From assembly GCF_000011065.1 (NCBI RefSeq), contig NC_004663.1, positions 5,518,001-5,582,000 of the forward strand: a DNA stretch of 64,000 nt, written 5' to 3'. A model generated the notes under the pieces. That model did no database searches, had not been told where the DNA came from, and worked only from the letters and a program-made list of their open reading frames with translations. Source of the stretch: Bacteroides thetaiotaomicron VPI-5482. GTDB lineage: Bacteria > Bacteroidota > Bacteroidia > Bacteroidales > Bacteroidaceae. The position numbers were made by a program, and so were the translations under genes. Positions within the stretch are counted from its first letter, which is position 1; every line of letters starts with the position of its first letter. This document shows, piece after piece, positions 1-7,981 of the stretch.

Positions 1-100
1 GATATCCTAACTTATTCAAGGCATAATTTGTACTGTGTGCAAGGTCGGCAATGGTATTCAGTAATGTACCATCCAAATCGAAAATGACTAGTTTCTTCAT
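1..100 (-). CDS. HAD-family phosphatase (phosphoglycolate phosphatase-like), partial
   Basis: Only the first 33 codons lie in the window; the rest is beyond position 1. The N-terminus reads MKKLVIFDLDGTLLNT, the HAD motif I (DxDGTL) that holds the nucleophilic and acid/base aspartates, followed by a helix typical of phosphoglycolate phosphatase or beta-phosphoglucomutase-like enzymes. The substrate cannot be told from this fragment. A -7 box lies about 50 bp upstream at 151-158, so the ATG at 98-100 is well supported. Confidence 0.85.
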   Translation of the reverse strand, partial: MKKLVIFDLDGTLLNTIADLAHSTNYALNKLGY

Positions 101-150
101 TGAACTTCTTGTTTTTTTATGTTAATCCTGTTTTCCTTTCTTTCTGCTTA

Positions 151-158
151 CAAAGATA
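151..158 (-). promoter_or_regulatory. Bacteroides -7 box for the HAD phosphatase gene
   Basis: On the minus strand this reads TATCTTTG, a match to the Bacteroides TAnnTTTG -7 box, about 50 bp before the ATG. No clear TTTG -33 element is seen. Confidence 0.6.
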
Positions 159-173
159 GGAATAAAAAACGAA

Positions 174-1850
174 TCATTTCCTTGTAATTCGGAACCAGTC
201 TACATCTGTCCATCCTCCATCATTGGTAACAATAGCCGGACGGGTACAGAACATGCCGACTTTGGCGCCAATCCATTGTCCCTCCCTTGCCTGAAAAGGG
301 TTGCCTAATGGCAAGAACTTCTTTCCGTCAAGGCTATAACTGAAGTTGCATATCACAATGAGGTCGTTACCTCCTTCACTGGCTTTAATTTTCTTGCCGT
401 CGCAACTGAAACGTACCTTTAGGTATACCGTGTTTTGGGTAAGACCGACAGAAGAGTTTACCTGTTCCGCTTCTCCTTTATCTGCTTTTTTACATTCAAT
501 TTGAGACAGCACAAGACCTTTGTCCGTATTTTCCAGAATCAATCCTGCATAATCCCTGCCCATTACTACCAAACCTGTACGTTCACCTTTCAGTTTGGGA
601 TTAGGCATGAAGGTCAGTTTCATTGTGGTGGTGAAATTGTCCGAAGGAGTTTTTTGCAACAACAGATTAGCTACATCCCACAAATTCTTATAATCCGCTA
701 CTACCGGATAAGAGTATAGTCTGACATAACTTTTGTCTCCGGCATAATATGCCCATTTCTCATTGATATTAGCGTGCCACTGCCATTGCGGAGAGAGTAT
801 ATATCCGTCGAATTCGTCGCTTTCTTGCGGTGTACAGATGGGATATATCTTTCCTACATTCGGCTTTTTGTAGGTCATTACCGGTTCGCCGCAACCGTCA
901 CCATCTTTGTCGATACCGATTACAGGCCAGTCATTCACCCACTTCATCGGTTGCAAGTGAACAAGGCGACCATAAGCGCCTACATCCTGAAAGTGGAAGA
1001 ACCAGTCTTCTCCGGAAGGAGTGTCTACCCAAGCTCCCTGGTGAGGTCCATTGACGGGAGAATCACCCTGCGCCAGTACAGTTCTCCATTCATAAGGACC
1101 ATACGCATTTTTAGAACGGAGTACTACCTGCCAACCGGTTGGCACACCGCCTGCCGGATGGAAGATATAATAATAGCCGTTCCTTTTATAAAACTTCGGG
1201 CCTTCACACGTCTGGTGTGCTTCGTGACCGTCGAAGATAATGCGTGAGGGGGTGATGGCTTTGGTCGCTTCCTTATTCAATTCACAGATGGTGATTACAC
1301 TTTTCAGTCCGGCGCGGCTTCCTGCATAGGCGTGTACCAGATATACTTTTCCGTCTTCATCCCAAAGCGGGCAGGTATCGATGATTCCTTTTCCCGGTTT
1401 AACCAGAACAGGTTCCGTCCACGGACCTTGCGGGTCTTTGGCTTTTACCATGAAAGCGCCTTGGTCCGGGTCTCCCCAGAAGATATAAAACTCTCCGTTA
1501 TGGTGGCGGATACTGGGTGCCCAGACACGGTTGCCGTGTTCCGGACGTTCCGGTGTTTCAATAGGGGTGAGGGCATAGGGAACAGCAGCTCCGATAATCG
1601 TCCAGTTCACTAAATCCTTGGAATGTAGAATCTGCAATCCCGGCAGACAGTTGAAGCTGGAAGAAGTCATATAGAAATCATCTCCTACGCGGCAAGCGTC
1701 CGGATCGGAATAATCGGCATAGAGCACCGGATTCTTGTATTTACCATTTCCGAGATCGGAAACCCATACTTCGGATACATAGTTTTTCTGTGCTACCGCA
1801 GTGAAAACAGTTAGCAGGCAAAAAGCTAAAGTCTGTGTCAATCGTTTCAT
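174..1850 (-). CDS. Glycoside hydrolase family 43 protein with C-terminal beta-sandwich
   Basis: This is a secreted GH43 beta-xylosidase or arabinofuranosidase-like enzyme (558 aa). A Sec signal peptide ends near AVAQ (residue 21). The five-bladed propeller occupies about residues 38-330, with the expected catalytic triad visible: base Asp49 in YSDPDACR, pKa-tuning Asp158 in IDTCPLW, and acid Glu216 in TCEGPKF. Residues about 345-558 form a concanavalin-like C-terminal domain of the kind seen in GH43 xylosidases. It sits with DUF4861 and GH28 genes, which suggests debranching of pectin or arabinoxylan side chains in the periplasm. The exact linkage is not predictable from sequence alone. It has its own promoter at 1905-1912. 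Confidence 0.9.
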   Translation of the reverse strand: MKRLTQTLAFCLLTVFTAVAQKNYVSEVWVSDLGNGKYKNPVLYADYSDPDACRVGDDFYMTSSSFNCLPGLQILHSKDLVNWTIIGAAVPYALTPIETPERPEHGNRVWAPSIRHHNGEFYIFWGDPDQGAFMVKAKDPQGPWTEPVLVKPGKGIIDTCPLWDEDGKVYLVHAYAGSRAGLKSVITICELNKEATKAITPSRIIFDGHEAHQTCEGPKFYKRNGYYYIFHPAGGVPTGWQVVLRSKNAYGPYEWRTVLAQGDSPVNGPHQGAWVDTPSGEDWFFHFQDVGAYGRLVHLQPMKWVNDWPVIGIDKDGDGCGEPVMTYKKPNVGKIYPICTPQESDEFDGYILSPQWQWHANINEKWAYYAGDKSYVRLYSYPVVADYKNLWDVANLLLQKTPSDNFTTTMKLTFMPNPKLKGERTGLVVMGRDYAGLILENTDKGLVLSQIECKKADKGEAEQVNSSVGLTQNTVYLKVRFSCDGKKIKASEGGNDLIVICNFSYSLDGKKFLPLGNPFQAREGQWIGAKVGMFCTRPAIVTNDGGWTDVDWFRITRK

Positions 1851-1904
1851 GATATAGGTATAATAGTTTGATATTAAAGATTCAGTTGAAGTCTCTCAAT
1901 GGGG

Positions 1905-1912
1905 CAAAGGTA
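1905..1912 (-). promoter_or_regulatory. -7 box for the GH43 gene, overlapping the upstream terminator tail
   Basis: The minus strand reads TACCTTTG, a TAnnTTTG match about 55 bp before the GH43 start. It overlaps by two bases the T-run (1911-1919) that follows the terminator hairpin of the upstream DUF4861 gene. Confidence 0.6.
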
Positions 1913-1919
1913 AAAAAAA

Positions 1920-1954
1920 GACTCCGCACAAAGGAGTAATAATTGTGCAGAGTC
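1920..1954 (-). terminator. Terminator of the DUF4861 gene
   Basis: GACTC/GAGTC (1920-1924 with 1950-1954) and GCACAA/TTGTGC (1926-1931 with 1943-1948) form a two-part stem with one mismatched position. On the minus strand an eight-T run follows directly. It ends transcription coming from the DUF4861 gene. Confidence 0.75.
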
Positions 1955-2014
1955 GGTATAAAAACTGGTAAATACTCCAGTATTTGATTGTTTAACTGTA
2001 TTTGTATGCTTTGT

Positions 2015-3247
2015 TTAATGAATATCTTTTATTTTGACCGTTACCGGATGTACCAATTCTTCTTTCCATTCGCGGAGATAAGCGAACCATGCTTCCGGTG
2101 TCTTATAGCCGAAAGTTTCTTTCATGGAAGTGAAAGTGGTGTGATACTGTAAGTATTTGCTTCCCGGAGATGTGATGGTGTAGAGGTAGTTGTCTTTGTC
2201 TTTCTCTTCCGATTTCACATATCGTTGGGGAATGCAGGTCCCAAGACCTACTGTTTCTTTGGCATATTTCACGGTATCGTTTACCGGCCAGTCTGTTCCC
2301 CAACTGCCGACAAGCCCTTTGTGATCCGAGTAAGATTCTGCGGTACCGACAATATCCTGAACGCCTGTACAGAACACTTCGTTCTTAATCGGCTCGTCGA
2401 AGAATGCCTCGATACGAAGATCACGGTGTCCGGCATAGAGTGTGTAACGGGTCATCATGTCCAATTCCGCATTTTGATATTTCCAGCCTGTCACTTCGAT
2501 TTCTGCGATGACACGCACCGGACCGTAAGAGATGATACGTTCCGTACGGGTAGCCACCGGAGTGATATGAGTTGCTTTCTTTCCGTCCCATCCTTTGAAA
2601 GCACCCGGACCGCAACTGTCGAATACCCGGAGGACATCGTCACCGAATCCTCTTGCTAACTGTTCGTCAGTAGGGTAGAACTGAGATTCTTTGATTTCCA
2701 GTCCTTTATTGAACTTACCGTAGATATCCGGTGTCTGTTTTTCGTTAAAGTAAAGACGATAGCCTACCAGTTCCGATTCCAGTACAGGACCATGAGGACG
2801 GACCATACTATATATATTACTTGTACCAGGGACAGTGATTGCCTGTACTGACTGATGCTTTCCTTTTCTCGGGTCAGCAATGAACATTTCCGCATAAACC
2901 CGTGCCGGATAGGTTTTCGTACTCTTTTCAGAAGACAGGGTTACCTGAAATGTTTTTCTTCCGTGAGCAGGGAGGCTGGTAACGAATGCCAGTTCATCCA
3001 TCTTACGGTCTCTGTTCAGGTCGTCCAGCTGAGAAGGAATTTCAGTGCTTCCTTCCATTACTACGGCAGACTTTACTTTAAATCCGGTATGCAAGTCACG
3101 CAAGTTGATTACTACCGGTTCATCCGTCTTGGCACGGTTCCAGTTATTGTTTACTTCTACAGTAATGGTTTTCTCCTGTTTTTGAGCCCAGGCGGACAGA
3201 GAGCAGCACCCGACAAGGAGTGTGATGATAAAAATATTCTTCTTCAT
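2015..3247 (-). CDS. DUF4861 family secreted protein
   Basis: This is a 410-aa exported protein recognised as the DUF4861 family, often found among polysaccharide-degradation genes in Bacteroidetes. I cannot assign a reaction. A signal peptide (MKKNIFIITLLVGCCS...AWAQ) leads into a beta-rich body; conserved-looking segments include NRDRKMDELAF and HGPVLESELVGY. An upstream in-frame ATG at 3289 would lengthen the protein by 14 residues, but that codon lies inside the -7 box (3287-3294), so the start at 3247 is preferred. It lies between GH43 and GH28 genes, with its own promoter and terminator, so a role in pectin or hemicellulose breakdown is likely but inferred. Confidence 0.85.
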   Translation of the reverse strand: MKKNIFIITLLVGCCSLSAWAQKQEKTITVEVNNNWNRAKTDEPVVINLRDLHTGFKVKSAVVMEGSTEIPSQLDDLNRDRKMDELAFVTSLPAHGRKTFQVTLSSEKSTKTYPARVYAEMFIADPRKGKHQSVQAITVPGTSNIYSMVRPHGPVLESELVGYRLYFNEKQTPDIYGKFNKGLEIKESQFYPTDEQLARGFGDDVLRVFDSCGPGAFKGWDGKKATHITPVATRTERIISYGPVRVIAEIEVTGWKYQNAELDMMTRYTLYAGHRDLRIEAFFDEPIKNEVFCTGVQDIVGTAESYSDHKGLVGSWGTDWPVNDTVKYAKETVGLGTCIPQRYVKSEEKDKDNYLYTITSPGSKYLQYHTTFTSMKETFGYKTPEAWFAYLREWKEELVHPVTVKIKDIH

Positions 3248-3286
3248 GATTTTAAGGCATGATATTATACGTCGTATTTCTTTCTG

Positions 3287-3294
3287 CAAAAGTA
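3287..3294 (-). promoter_or_regulatory. -7 box for the DUF4861 gene
   Basis: The minus strand reads TACTTTTG, matching TAnnTTTG, 40 bp before the ATG at 3247. It decides the start codon because the longer reading frame would begin within it. Confidence 0.65.
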
Positions 3295-3301
3295 ATTGAA
3301 A

Positions 3302-3348
3302 AAATAGCAGACCGGCTTATCTTTGGAAGATAAATTAGTCTGCTATTT
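3302..3348 (-). terminator. Terminator of the GH28 gene
   Basis: An 11-bp perfect outer stem (AAATAGCAGAC at 3302-3312 with GTCTGCTATTT at 3338-3348) encloses an inner TTATCTT/AAGATAA stem. On the minus strand TTTTCAATT follows. It lies 51 bp after the GH28 stop. Confidence 0.7.
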
Positions 3349-3398
3349 GAGCTTTTTACTCTATATAATGATTTTGTGGTTTTCTGTGGTGGAATCTC

Positions 3399-5015
3399 TT
3401 ATTTGAAATTCAATATCTGTCCTTTGGCGTCAATCTCTTCATAAGTCTCTCCATCGACTTTCAGATTCTTGGCGCTTTTGACATTCAGTATATTCTTTCC
3501 TTTGGTTGATTCTACATAAATATTTTCGAGTGTGACACCGTCTACCTGACTGATAACGACTCCGTCAGTAGCTTCCGTCATCACAACATTCTTCACAGTT
3601 ACGTTACGGATAGGCATTTCCGGAAGTCCGTTGAAGAACATCGCACGTCCCGAACCTCTGCAAATGACATTTGATATATGAATATCACGGAACGCAGGAG
3701 TCTCTTCGGTTACAGGAGGAATCGCCGTCTTCATACGGCTCAGCAGATCTTCTTCCGATTCTTCTCCGGCTCCTTTGCCACCATAGAACAGGTCGAAAAG
3801 TAACGGTTCGTTCGGTATATTGATCATATTGATGTTATTGATATAGATGTTTTCTACAACACCGCCACGTCCGCGGGTACTTTTGAAGCGCAGACCTACA
3901 TCTGTTCCCAGGAATGTACAATCTTCTACATAGATATTCTTCACACCACCGGACATTTCACTGCCTACTACAAATCCGCCATGCCCATGTAATACCGTAT
4001 TATTCTTTACGATTACATTCTGGCAAGGTTCTCCGCGGCGGCGGCCGTTCTCATCTTTGCCCGATTTGATACAGATGGCATCGTCACCCGCATCGAATAC
4101 ACTATTCAGGATCAGTGCATTCTTGCAAGATTCCAGATCGAGTGCATCTCCGTTCTGAGAATACCAGGGATTGATTACCTGAATATTATTCACTGTAAAG
4201 TCTTCACATGACAACGGATGCAGACACCAGCTCGGTGAGTTCTTGAAAGTAACTCCTTCCAGCAAAATCCTCTTGCTTTTCACGAAATTCAGTAATACGG
4301 GGCGCAACCATGCACGGATTTCATTCCATTCTTCGTCCGTGTTGATGCCTTCGGGCACATTGAAGTCTTTGCAGGCCATTGCACCTTTCAGCGAACCGGC
4401 GGTAGGATACCATATTCTTTCCTGTTCATCGAGTACACCACCCGATTTTACCAGTTTATTCCATTGCGAAGCTGTTAGTTTTTCCTTCTTCACCGGGCGC
4501 CAGCAGTCTCCGTTTCCGTCAAATATTCCATATCCTGTGATAGCGATATTCTCTGCATTACGAGCAGAAATCGGTGATTGACAGCGGCGTGTTTCCAATC
4601 CTTCGAAAGAAGTGGGGATGATAGGATATGCTTCAAAGTCACCGGTGAAGAGTATCAGGGCATTGCGTTCTGTATAAAGATTCACGTTGCTGAGCAGTTC
4701 GATAGGTCCGGTCAGCCAAGTGCCTTCTGGGATGATAACTTTACCTCCGCCACGTTGGTTTACTTCTTTTATAGCATCGTTGATTGCTTTCGTATTCAGG
4801 GTCATCCCATCCCCCTTGGCTCCGAATTTAGAGATATTTACCTCATAAGCAGGAAAAACCGGCTGCTGTACTTTCGGCATTTCGAAAGGTAAATTCTGGT
4901 AAATGGTGTCATCTATTGCGTTTTCGCTTATTGCGCACTCACTTTGTTTGCATCCCGAGACAAACGGCAAACAACATACGACCATCCAGAGGAGTCTTCT
5001 TGTCATTGTGTTCAT
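3399..5015 (-). CDS. Glycoside hydrolase family 28 (polygalacturonase-like) lipoprotein
   Basis: This is a 538-aa GH28 right-handed beta-helix enzyme expected to cleave galacturonic acid linkages in pectin (homogalacturonan or rhamnogalacturonan). The N-terminus is a lipoprotein signal ending in the lipobox FVSGC. A pectate-lyase-like entry segment (SKFGAKGDGMTLNTKAI, about residues 62-78) is followed by the GH28 active-site motifs: NGDALDLESC, DAGDDAICIKSG (Asp311-Asp312), HGHGGFVVGSE and RFKSTRGRGG. Length fits bacterial GH28 enzymes. A second in-frame ATG three codons downstream is possible. The neighbouring GH43 and DUF4861 genes point the same way. It has its own promoter about 200 bp upstream and therefore a long leader. 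Confidence 0.92.
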   Translation of the reverse strand: MNTMTRRLLWMVVCCLPFVSGCKQSECAISENAIDDTIYQNLPFEMPKVQQPVFPAYEVNISKFGAKGDGMTLNTKAINDAIKEVNQRGGGKVIIPEGTWLTGPIELLSNVNLYTERNALILFTGDFEAYPIIPTSFEGLETRRCQSPISARNAENIAITGYGIFDGNGDCWRPVKKEKLTASQWNKLVKSGGVLDEQERIWYPTAGSLKGAMACKDFNVPEGINTDEEWNEIRAWLRPVLLNFVKSKRILLEGVTFKNSPSWCLHPLSCEDFTVNNIQVINPWYSQNGDALDLESCKNALILNSVFDAGDDAICIKSGKDENGRRRGEPCQNVIVKNNTVLHGHGGFVVGSEMSGGVKNIYVEDCTFLGTDVGLRFKSTRGRGGVVENIYINNINMINIPNEPLLFDLFYGGKGAGEESEEDLLSRMKTAIPPVTEETPAFRDIHISNVICRGSGRAMFFNGLPEMPIRNVTVKNVVMTEATDGVVISQVDGVTLENIYVESTKGKNILNVKSAKNLKVDGETYEEIDAKGQILNFK

Positions 5016-5218
5016 TTAGTAACTTTTCTATAGGGTTATACATTTATTGTTTTTCTGGTATTCTCTTTCGATTTCTAAGATGGCTTCTCATAACTCTTAT
5101 CTCCCTCCGCAGGCGACCTCTCGCAGGCAGCCTGCCGGAAAGGAATAAGACAAATTCATGTTAACCTAATTCTAACCTTAAAATAAATATTATGAAAAAA
5201 CCTCTTAATTATCATTGG

Positions 5219-5226
5219 CAAAGATA
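5219..5226 (-). promoter_or_regulatory. -7 box for the GH28 gene, with a leader of about 200 nt
   Basis: The minus strand reads TATCTTTG (TAnnTTTG). The next minus-strand gene starts at 5015, so 5016-5210 would be a leader of about 195 nt. It includes a GC-rich GGCAGCCTGCC self-complementary stretch near 5129-5140. No known riboswitch is recognised there. Confidence 0.5.
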
Positions 5227-5332
5227 AGGGGGAAACTTCAGGCAGATGTGGAGTTATTGATAGAATACGTGTATTTTTTGTCATTTATGTCTAATATTTG
5301 CACACTTCTCGTGTTTTTATGCAGAAAGATAC

Positions 5333-5340
5333 TATCTTTG
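5333..5340 (+). promoter_or_regulatory. -7 box for fabI
   Basis: TATCTTTG lies 25 bp before the fabI ATG and matches TAnnTTTG. A good -33 TTTG at the usual spacing is absent. Confidence 0.6.
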
Positions 5341-5364
5341 CACAAAATTTAACTATTAGAAGAT

Positions 5365-6222
5365 ATGAGTAACAACTTGTTGAAAGGAAAAAGAGGAATT
5401 ATCTTCGGTGCACTGAACGACCAGTCTATCGCCTGGAAAGTAGCAGAGCGCGCCGTGGAAGAAGGTGCAACTATTACATTATCAAATACTCCGATGGCTA
5501 TCCGTATGGGTGAAGTCAATGCATTAGCTGAAAAACTAAACTGTCAGGTAGTGCCGGCAGATGCCACCAGTGTGGAAGATCTGACGAATGTATTCAAGAC
5601 ATCTATGGATATATTGGGCGGACAAATTGATTTTGTATTGCACTCTATCGGTATGTCTCCTAACGTGCGCAAGAAACGTACTTATGATGACCTTGACTAT
5701 GGAATGTTGGACAAGACATTGGATATTTCGGCTGTATCGTTCCATAAAATGATTCAGTCCGCCAAGAAACTGAACGCTATTGCGGAATATGGTTCTATCG
5801 TAGCTTTGAGTTATGTCGCTGCTCAGCGTACTTTTTACGGCTACAATGACATGGCAGATGCTAAAGCCCTGCTGGAATCTATCGCACGCAGTTTCGGGTA
5901 CATCTACGGTCGTGAGCATAGCGTACGTGTGAATACGATTTCACAGTCGCCTACCTTTACTACTGCCGGTTCGGGAGTGAAAGGTATGGATAAGCTGTAT
6001 GATTTCGCTAACCGTATGTCTCCGCTTGGAAATGCAACAGCTGACGAATGTGCGGATTATTGTATCGTGATGTTCTCCGACCTTACCCGTAAAGTGACTA
6101 TGCAGAACTTATTCCATGACGGTGGTTTCTCCAGCGTAGGTATGAGTCTTCGTGCAATGGCTACTTACGAAAAAGGACTGGATGAGTACATGGACGAAAA
6201 TGGTAATATCATTTACGGATAA
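5365..6222 (+). CDS. fabI: Enoyl-[acyl-carrier-protein] reductase (NADH)
   Basis: FabI performs the last reduction of each fatty-acid elongation cycle in the cytoplasm, using NADH. The 285-aa protein opens with the FabI-type dinucleotide motif (GIIFGALNDQSIAWKVA) rather than a simple TGxxxGxG. The catalytic Tyr-X6-Lys is present in GYNDMADAKALLE, and the GSIVALSYVAAQR strand before it is conserved. Length is slightly above E. coli FabI (262 aa), as is usual in Bacteroidetes. It is followed six bases later by the gldB-like gene, so the two are probably cotranscribed. Confidence 0.96.
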   Translation: MSNNLLKGKRGIIFGALNDQSIAWKVAERAVEEGATITLSNTPMAIRMGEVNALAEKLNCQVVPADATSVEDLTNVFKTSMDILGGQIDFVLHSIGMSPNVRKKRTYDDLDYGMLDKTLDISAVSFHKMIQSAKKLNAIAEYGSIVALSYVAAQRTFYGYNDMADAKALLESIARSFGYIYGREHSVRVNTISQSPTFTTAGSGVKGMDKLYDFANRMSPLGNATADECADYCIVMFSDLTRKVTMQNLFHDGGFSSVGMSLRAMATYEKGLDEYMDENGNIIYG

Positions 6223-6228
6223 AAGGTT

Positions 6229-7236
6229 ATGAAACTACGGATCTCTCTTCTTACTATATTAATAGGTATGCTTTTCGCCTCCTGCGGCTTAAGCACAGGA
6301 AAGGTTGCGGAGCAGAAGGAAGAAGGGATTTCTGTTCTGAGATACGATAAGCTGTTGAGCGAATATGTTCGCTCCAACAGCTTTTCCGCTATGCAGAAAC
6401 TGACAATGGACTATCGCCAGCCGACAAAGATTCTGATAGAAGATGTACTGTCTATCGGTACGGTGAAGGACGACACCATTTCTCAGCGTTTGCAAAAATT
6501 CTACTCGGATAGCACCTTGCTTCGTTTGCTGAGCGATGTAGAAGCTAAATATCCCAATCTTGACGAAGTAGAAAAAGGACTCACCAAAGGATTCCGGAAG
6601 CTGAAGAAGGAAGTCCCCGATACGAAAATACCATTTATTTATTCGCAGATATCCGCATTCAATGAATCAATCATTCTGGTAGATACATTGCTGGGAATCA
6701 GCCTCGATAAGTATATGGGAGAAGACTATCCTCTCTACAAACGTTTCTACTATGACTATCAATGTACCTCGATGCGTCCGGAACGGATTGTGCCGGATTG
6801 TTTCGCATTCTATCTCCTTAGCCGTTACGAAATGAACTATCATGAAGGTACTTGTCTGGTCGATCTGATGATGCATTCCGGCAAAATCAATTATGTGGTG
6901 CAGCATTTGCTTGGTTATGACGATATTGGTCAGGCAATGGGATACTCCGATCAGGAGAACGAATGGTGCAGGAAAAACGAAAAGGATATCTGGGAGTATA
7001 TCTGTGCAAACGATCATCTGCACGCACGTGACCCAATGGTGATCCGCTACTATATGAAACCGGCGCCTACTGTTGATATGCTGGGAGGACAAGCCCCTGC
7101 ATTGATCGGTTCGTGGGTGGGAGCACGGATTATAGCATCCTACATGAAAAAGCATAAAGATCTTAAAATAAAGGATCTGCTGGAACTTACCGATTATCAG
7201 AGTATGTTCGAAGAGTCCGGTTACCTGAAACTCTAG
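6229..7236 (+). CDS. GldB-like gliding motility lipoprotein homologue
   Basis: This 335-aa lipoprotein resembles GldB of the gliding/type IX secretion bacteria. The lipobox is LFASC after a short hydrophobic signal. The body has family features such as the DTLLGISLDKYMGEDYPLY segment, the YHEGTCLVDLMMHSGKINY segment, and a C-terminal HARDPMVIRYYMKPAPTVDM...GSWVGARI region. Gut Bacteroides do not glide, so its role here is unknown; a housekeeping envelope function is a guess. It lies six bases after fabI. Confidence 0.8.
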   Translation: MKLRISLLTILIGMLFASCGLSTGKVAEQKEEGISVLRYDKLLSEYVRSNSFSAMQKLTMDYRQPTKILIEDVLSIGTVKDDTISQRLQKFYSDSTLLRLLSDVEAKYPNLDEVEKGLTKGFRKLKKEVPDTKIPFIYSQISAFNESIILVDTLLGISLDKYMGEDYPLYKRFYYDYQCTSMRPERIVPDCFAFYLLSRYEMNYHEGTCLVDLMMHSGKINYVVQHLLGYDDIGQAMGYSDQENEWCRKNEKDIWEYICANDHLHARDPMVIRYYMKPAPTVDMLGGQAPALIGSWVGARIIASYMKKHKDLKIKDLLELTDYQSMFEESGYLKL

Positions 7237-7237
7237 C

Positions 7238-7272
7238 CCATACCTATTACTTATTACTTATCACCTATTACC
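7238..7272 (+). repeat. Heptad repeat array, about five 7-bp units
   Basis: The space between the gldB-like gene and the next gene is filled by 7-bp units: CCATACC, TATTACT, TATTACT, TATCACC, TATTACC. Similar arrays occur at 22790-22908, 36575-36602 and 63310-63337. Confidence 0.8.
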
Positions 7273-7276
7273 TAAA

Positions 7277-7981
7277 GTGGAAACTGCTCTTTACCTGTTG
7301 CCCGTTACATTGGGCGATACACCTCTTGAACAGGTGTTACCTTCTTATAATACGGAGATTATTCGTGGTATCCGGCATTTTATTGTCGAAGATGTTCGTT
7401 CTGCCCGTCGCTTTCTGAAGAAGGTTGACCGGGAAATTGATATTGATTCGCTGACTTTTTACCCTTTGAATAAGCATACTTCTCCCGAAGATATATCCGG
7501 TTATCTGAAGCCTTTGGCGGGTGGAGCCTCGATGGGGGTGATTTCGGAGGCGGGCTGTCCTGCCGTTGCCGATCCGGGAGCAGATGTGGTTGCCATTGCC
7601 CAGCGCCAGAAACTGAAAGTGATTCCTCTGGTAGGACCTTCCTCTATTATTCTTTCTGTAATGGCTTCGGGATTCAATGGACAGAGCTTTGCCTTTCATG
7701 GCTATCTGCCGATAGAACCGGGAGAACGGGCTAAGAAACTGAAAACACTGGAGCAGCGTGTCTATGCTGAAAGTCAGACACAGCTATTCATCGAAACTCC
7801 TTACCGGAATCATAAGATGATAGAAGATATCTTGCAGAATTGCCGTCCGCAGACAAAACTATGTATTGCTGCCAATATAACTTGCGAAGGCGAGTTTATA
7901 CAAACCCGCACGGTGAAAGACTGGAAAGGGCATATTCCCGAATTGTCTAAGATTCCCTGTATTTTTCTCTTATACAAATAA
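7277..7981 (+). CDS. SAM-dependent methyltransferase, tetrapyrrole methylase fold (RsmI-related)
   Basis: This 234-aa protein belongs to the tetrapyrrole (corrin/porphyrin) methylase fold and is related to RsmI, which 2'-O-methylates 16S rRNA C1402. Visible family features are the N-terminal LYLLPVTLGDTPLEQVLP, the GVISEAGCPAVADPGADVV SAM-binding segment, and PLVGPSSIILSVMASGFNGQSFAFHGYLP. It is shorter than RsmI (about 280 aa) and starts with a different pattern, so it may be a separate Bacteroidetes family with another substrate. The start is a GTG directly after the heptad array. Its 3' end overlaps the convergent membrane-protein gene by 35 bp. Confidence 0.82.
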   Translation: METALYLLPVTLGDTPLEQVLPSYNTEIIRGIRHFIVEDVRSARRFLKKVDREIDIDSLTFYPLNKHTSPEDISGYLKPLAGGASMGVISEAGCPAVADPGADVVAIAQRQKLKVIPLVGPSSIILSVMASGFNGQSFAFHGYLPIEPGERAKKLKTLEQRVYAESQTQLFIETPYRNHKMIEDILQNCRPQTKLCIAANITCEGEFIQTRTVKDWKGHIPELSKIPCIFLLYK

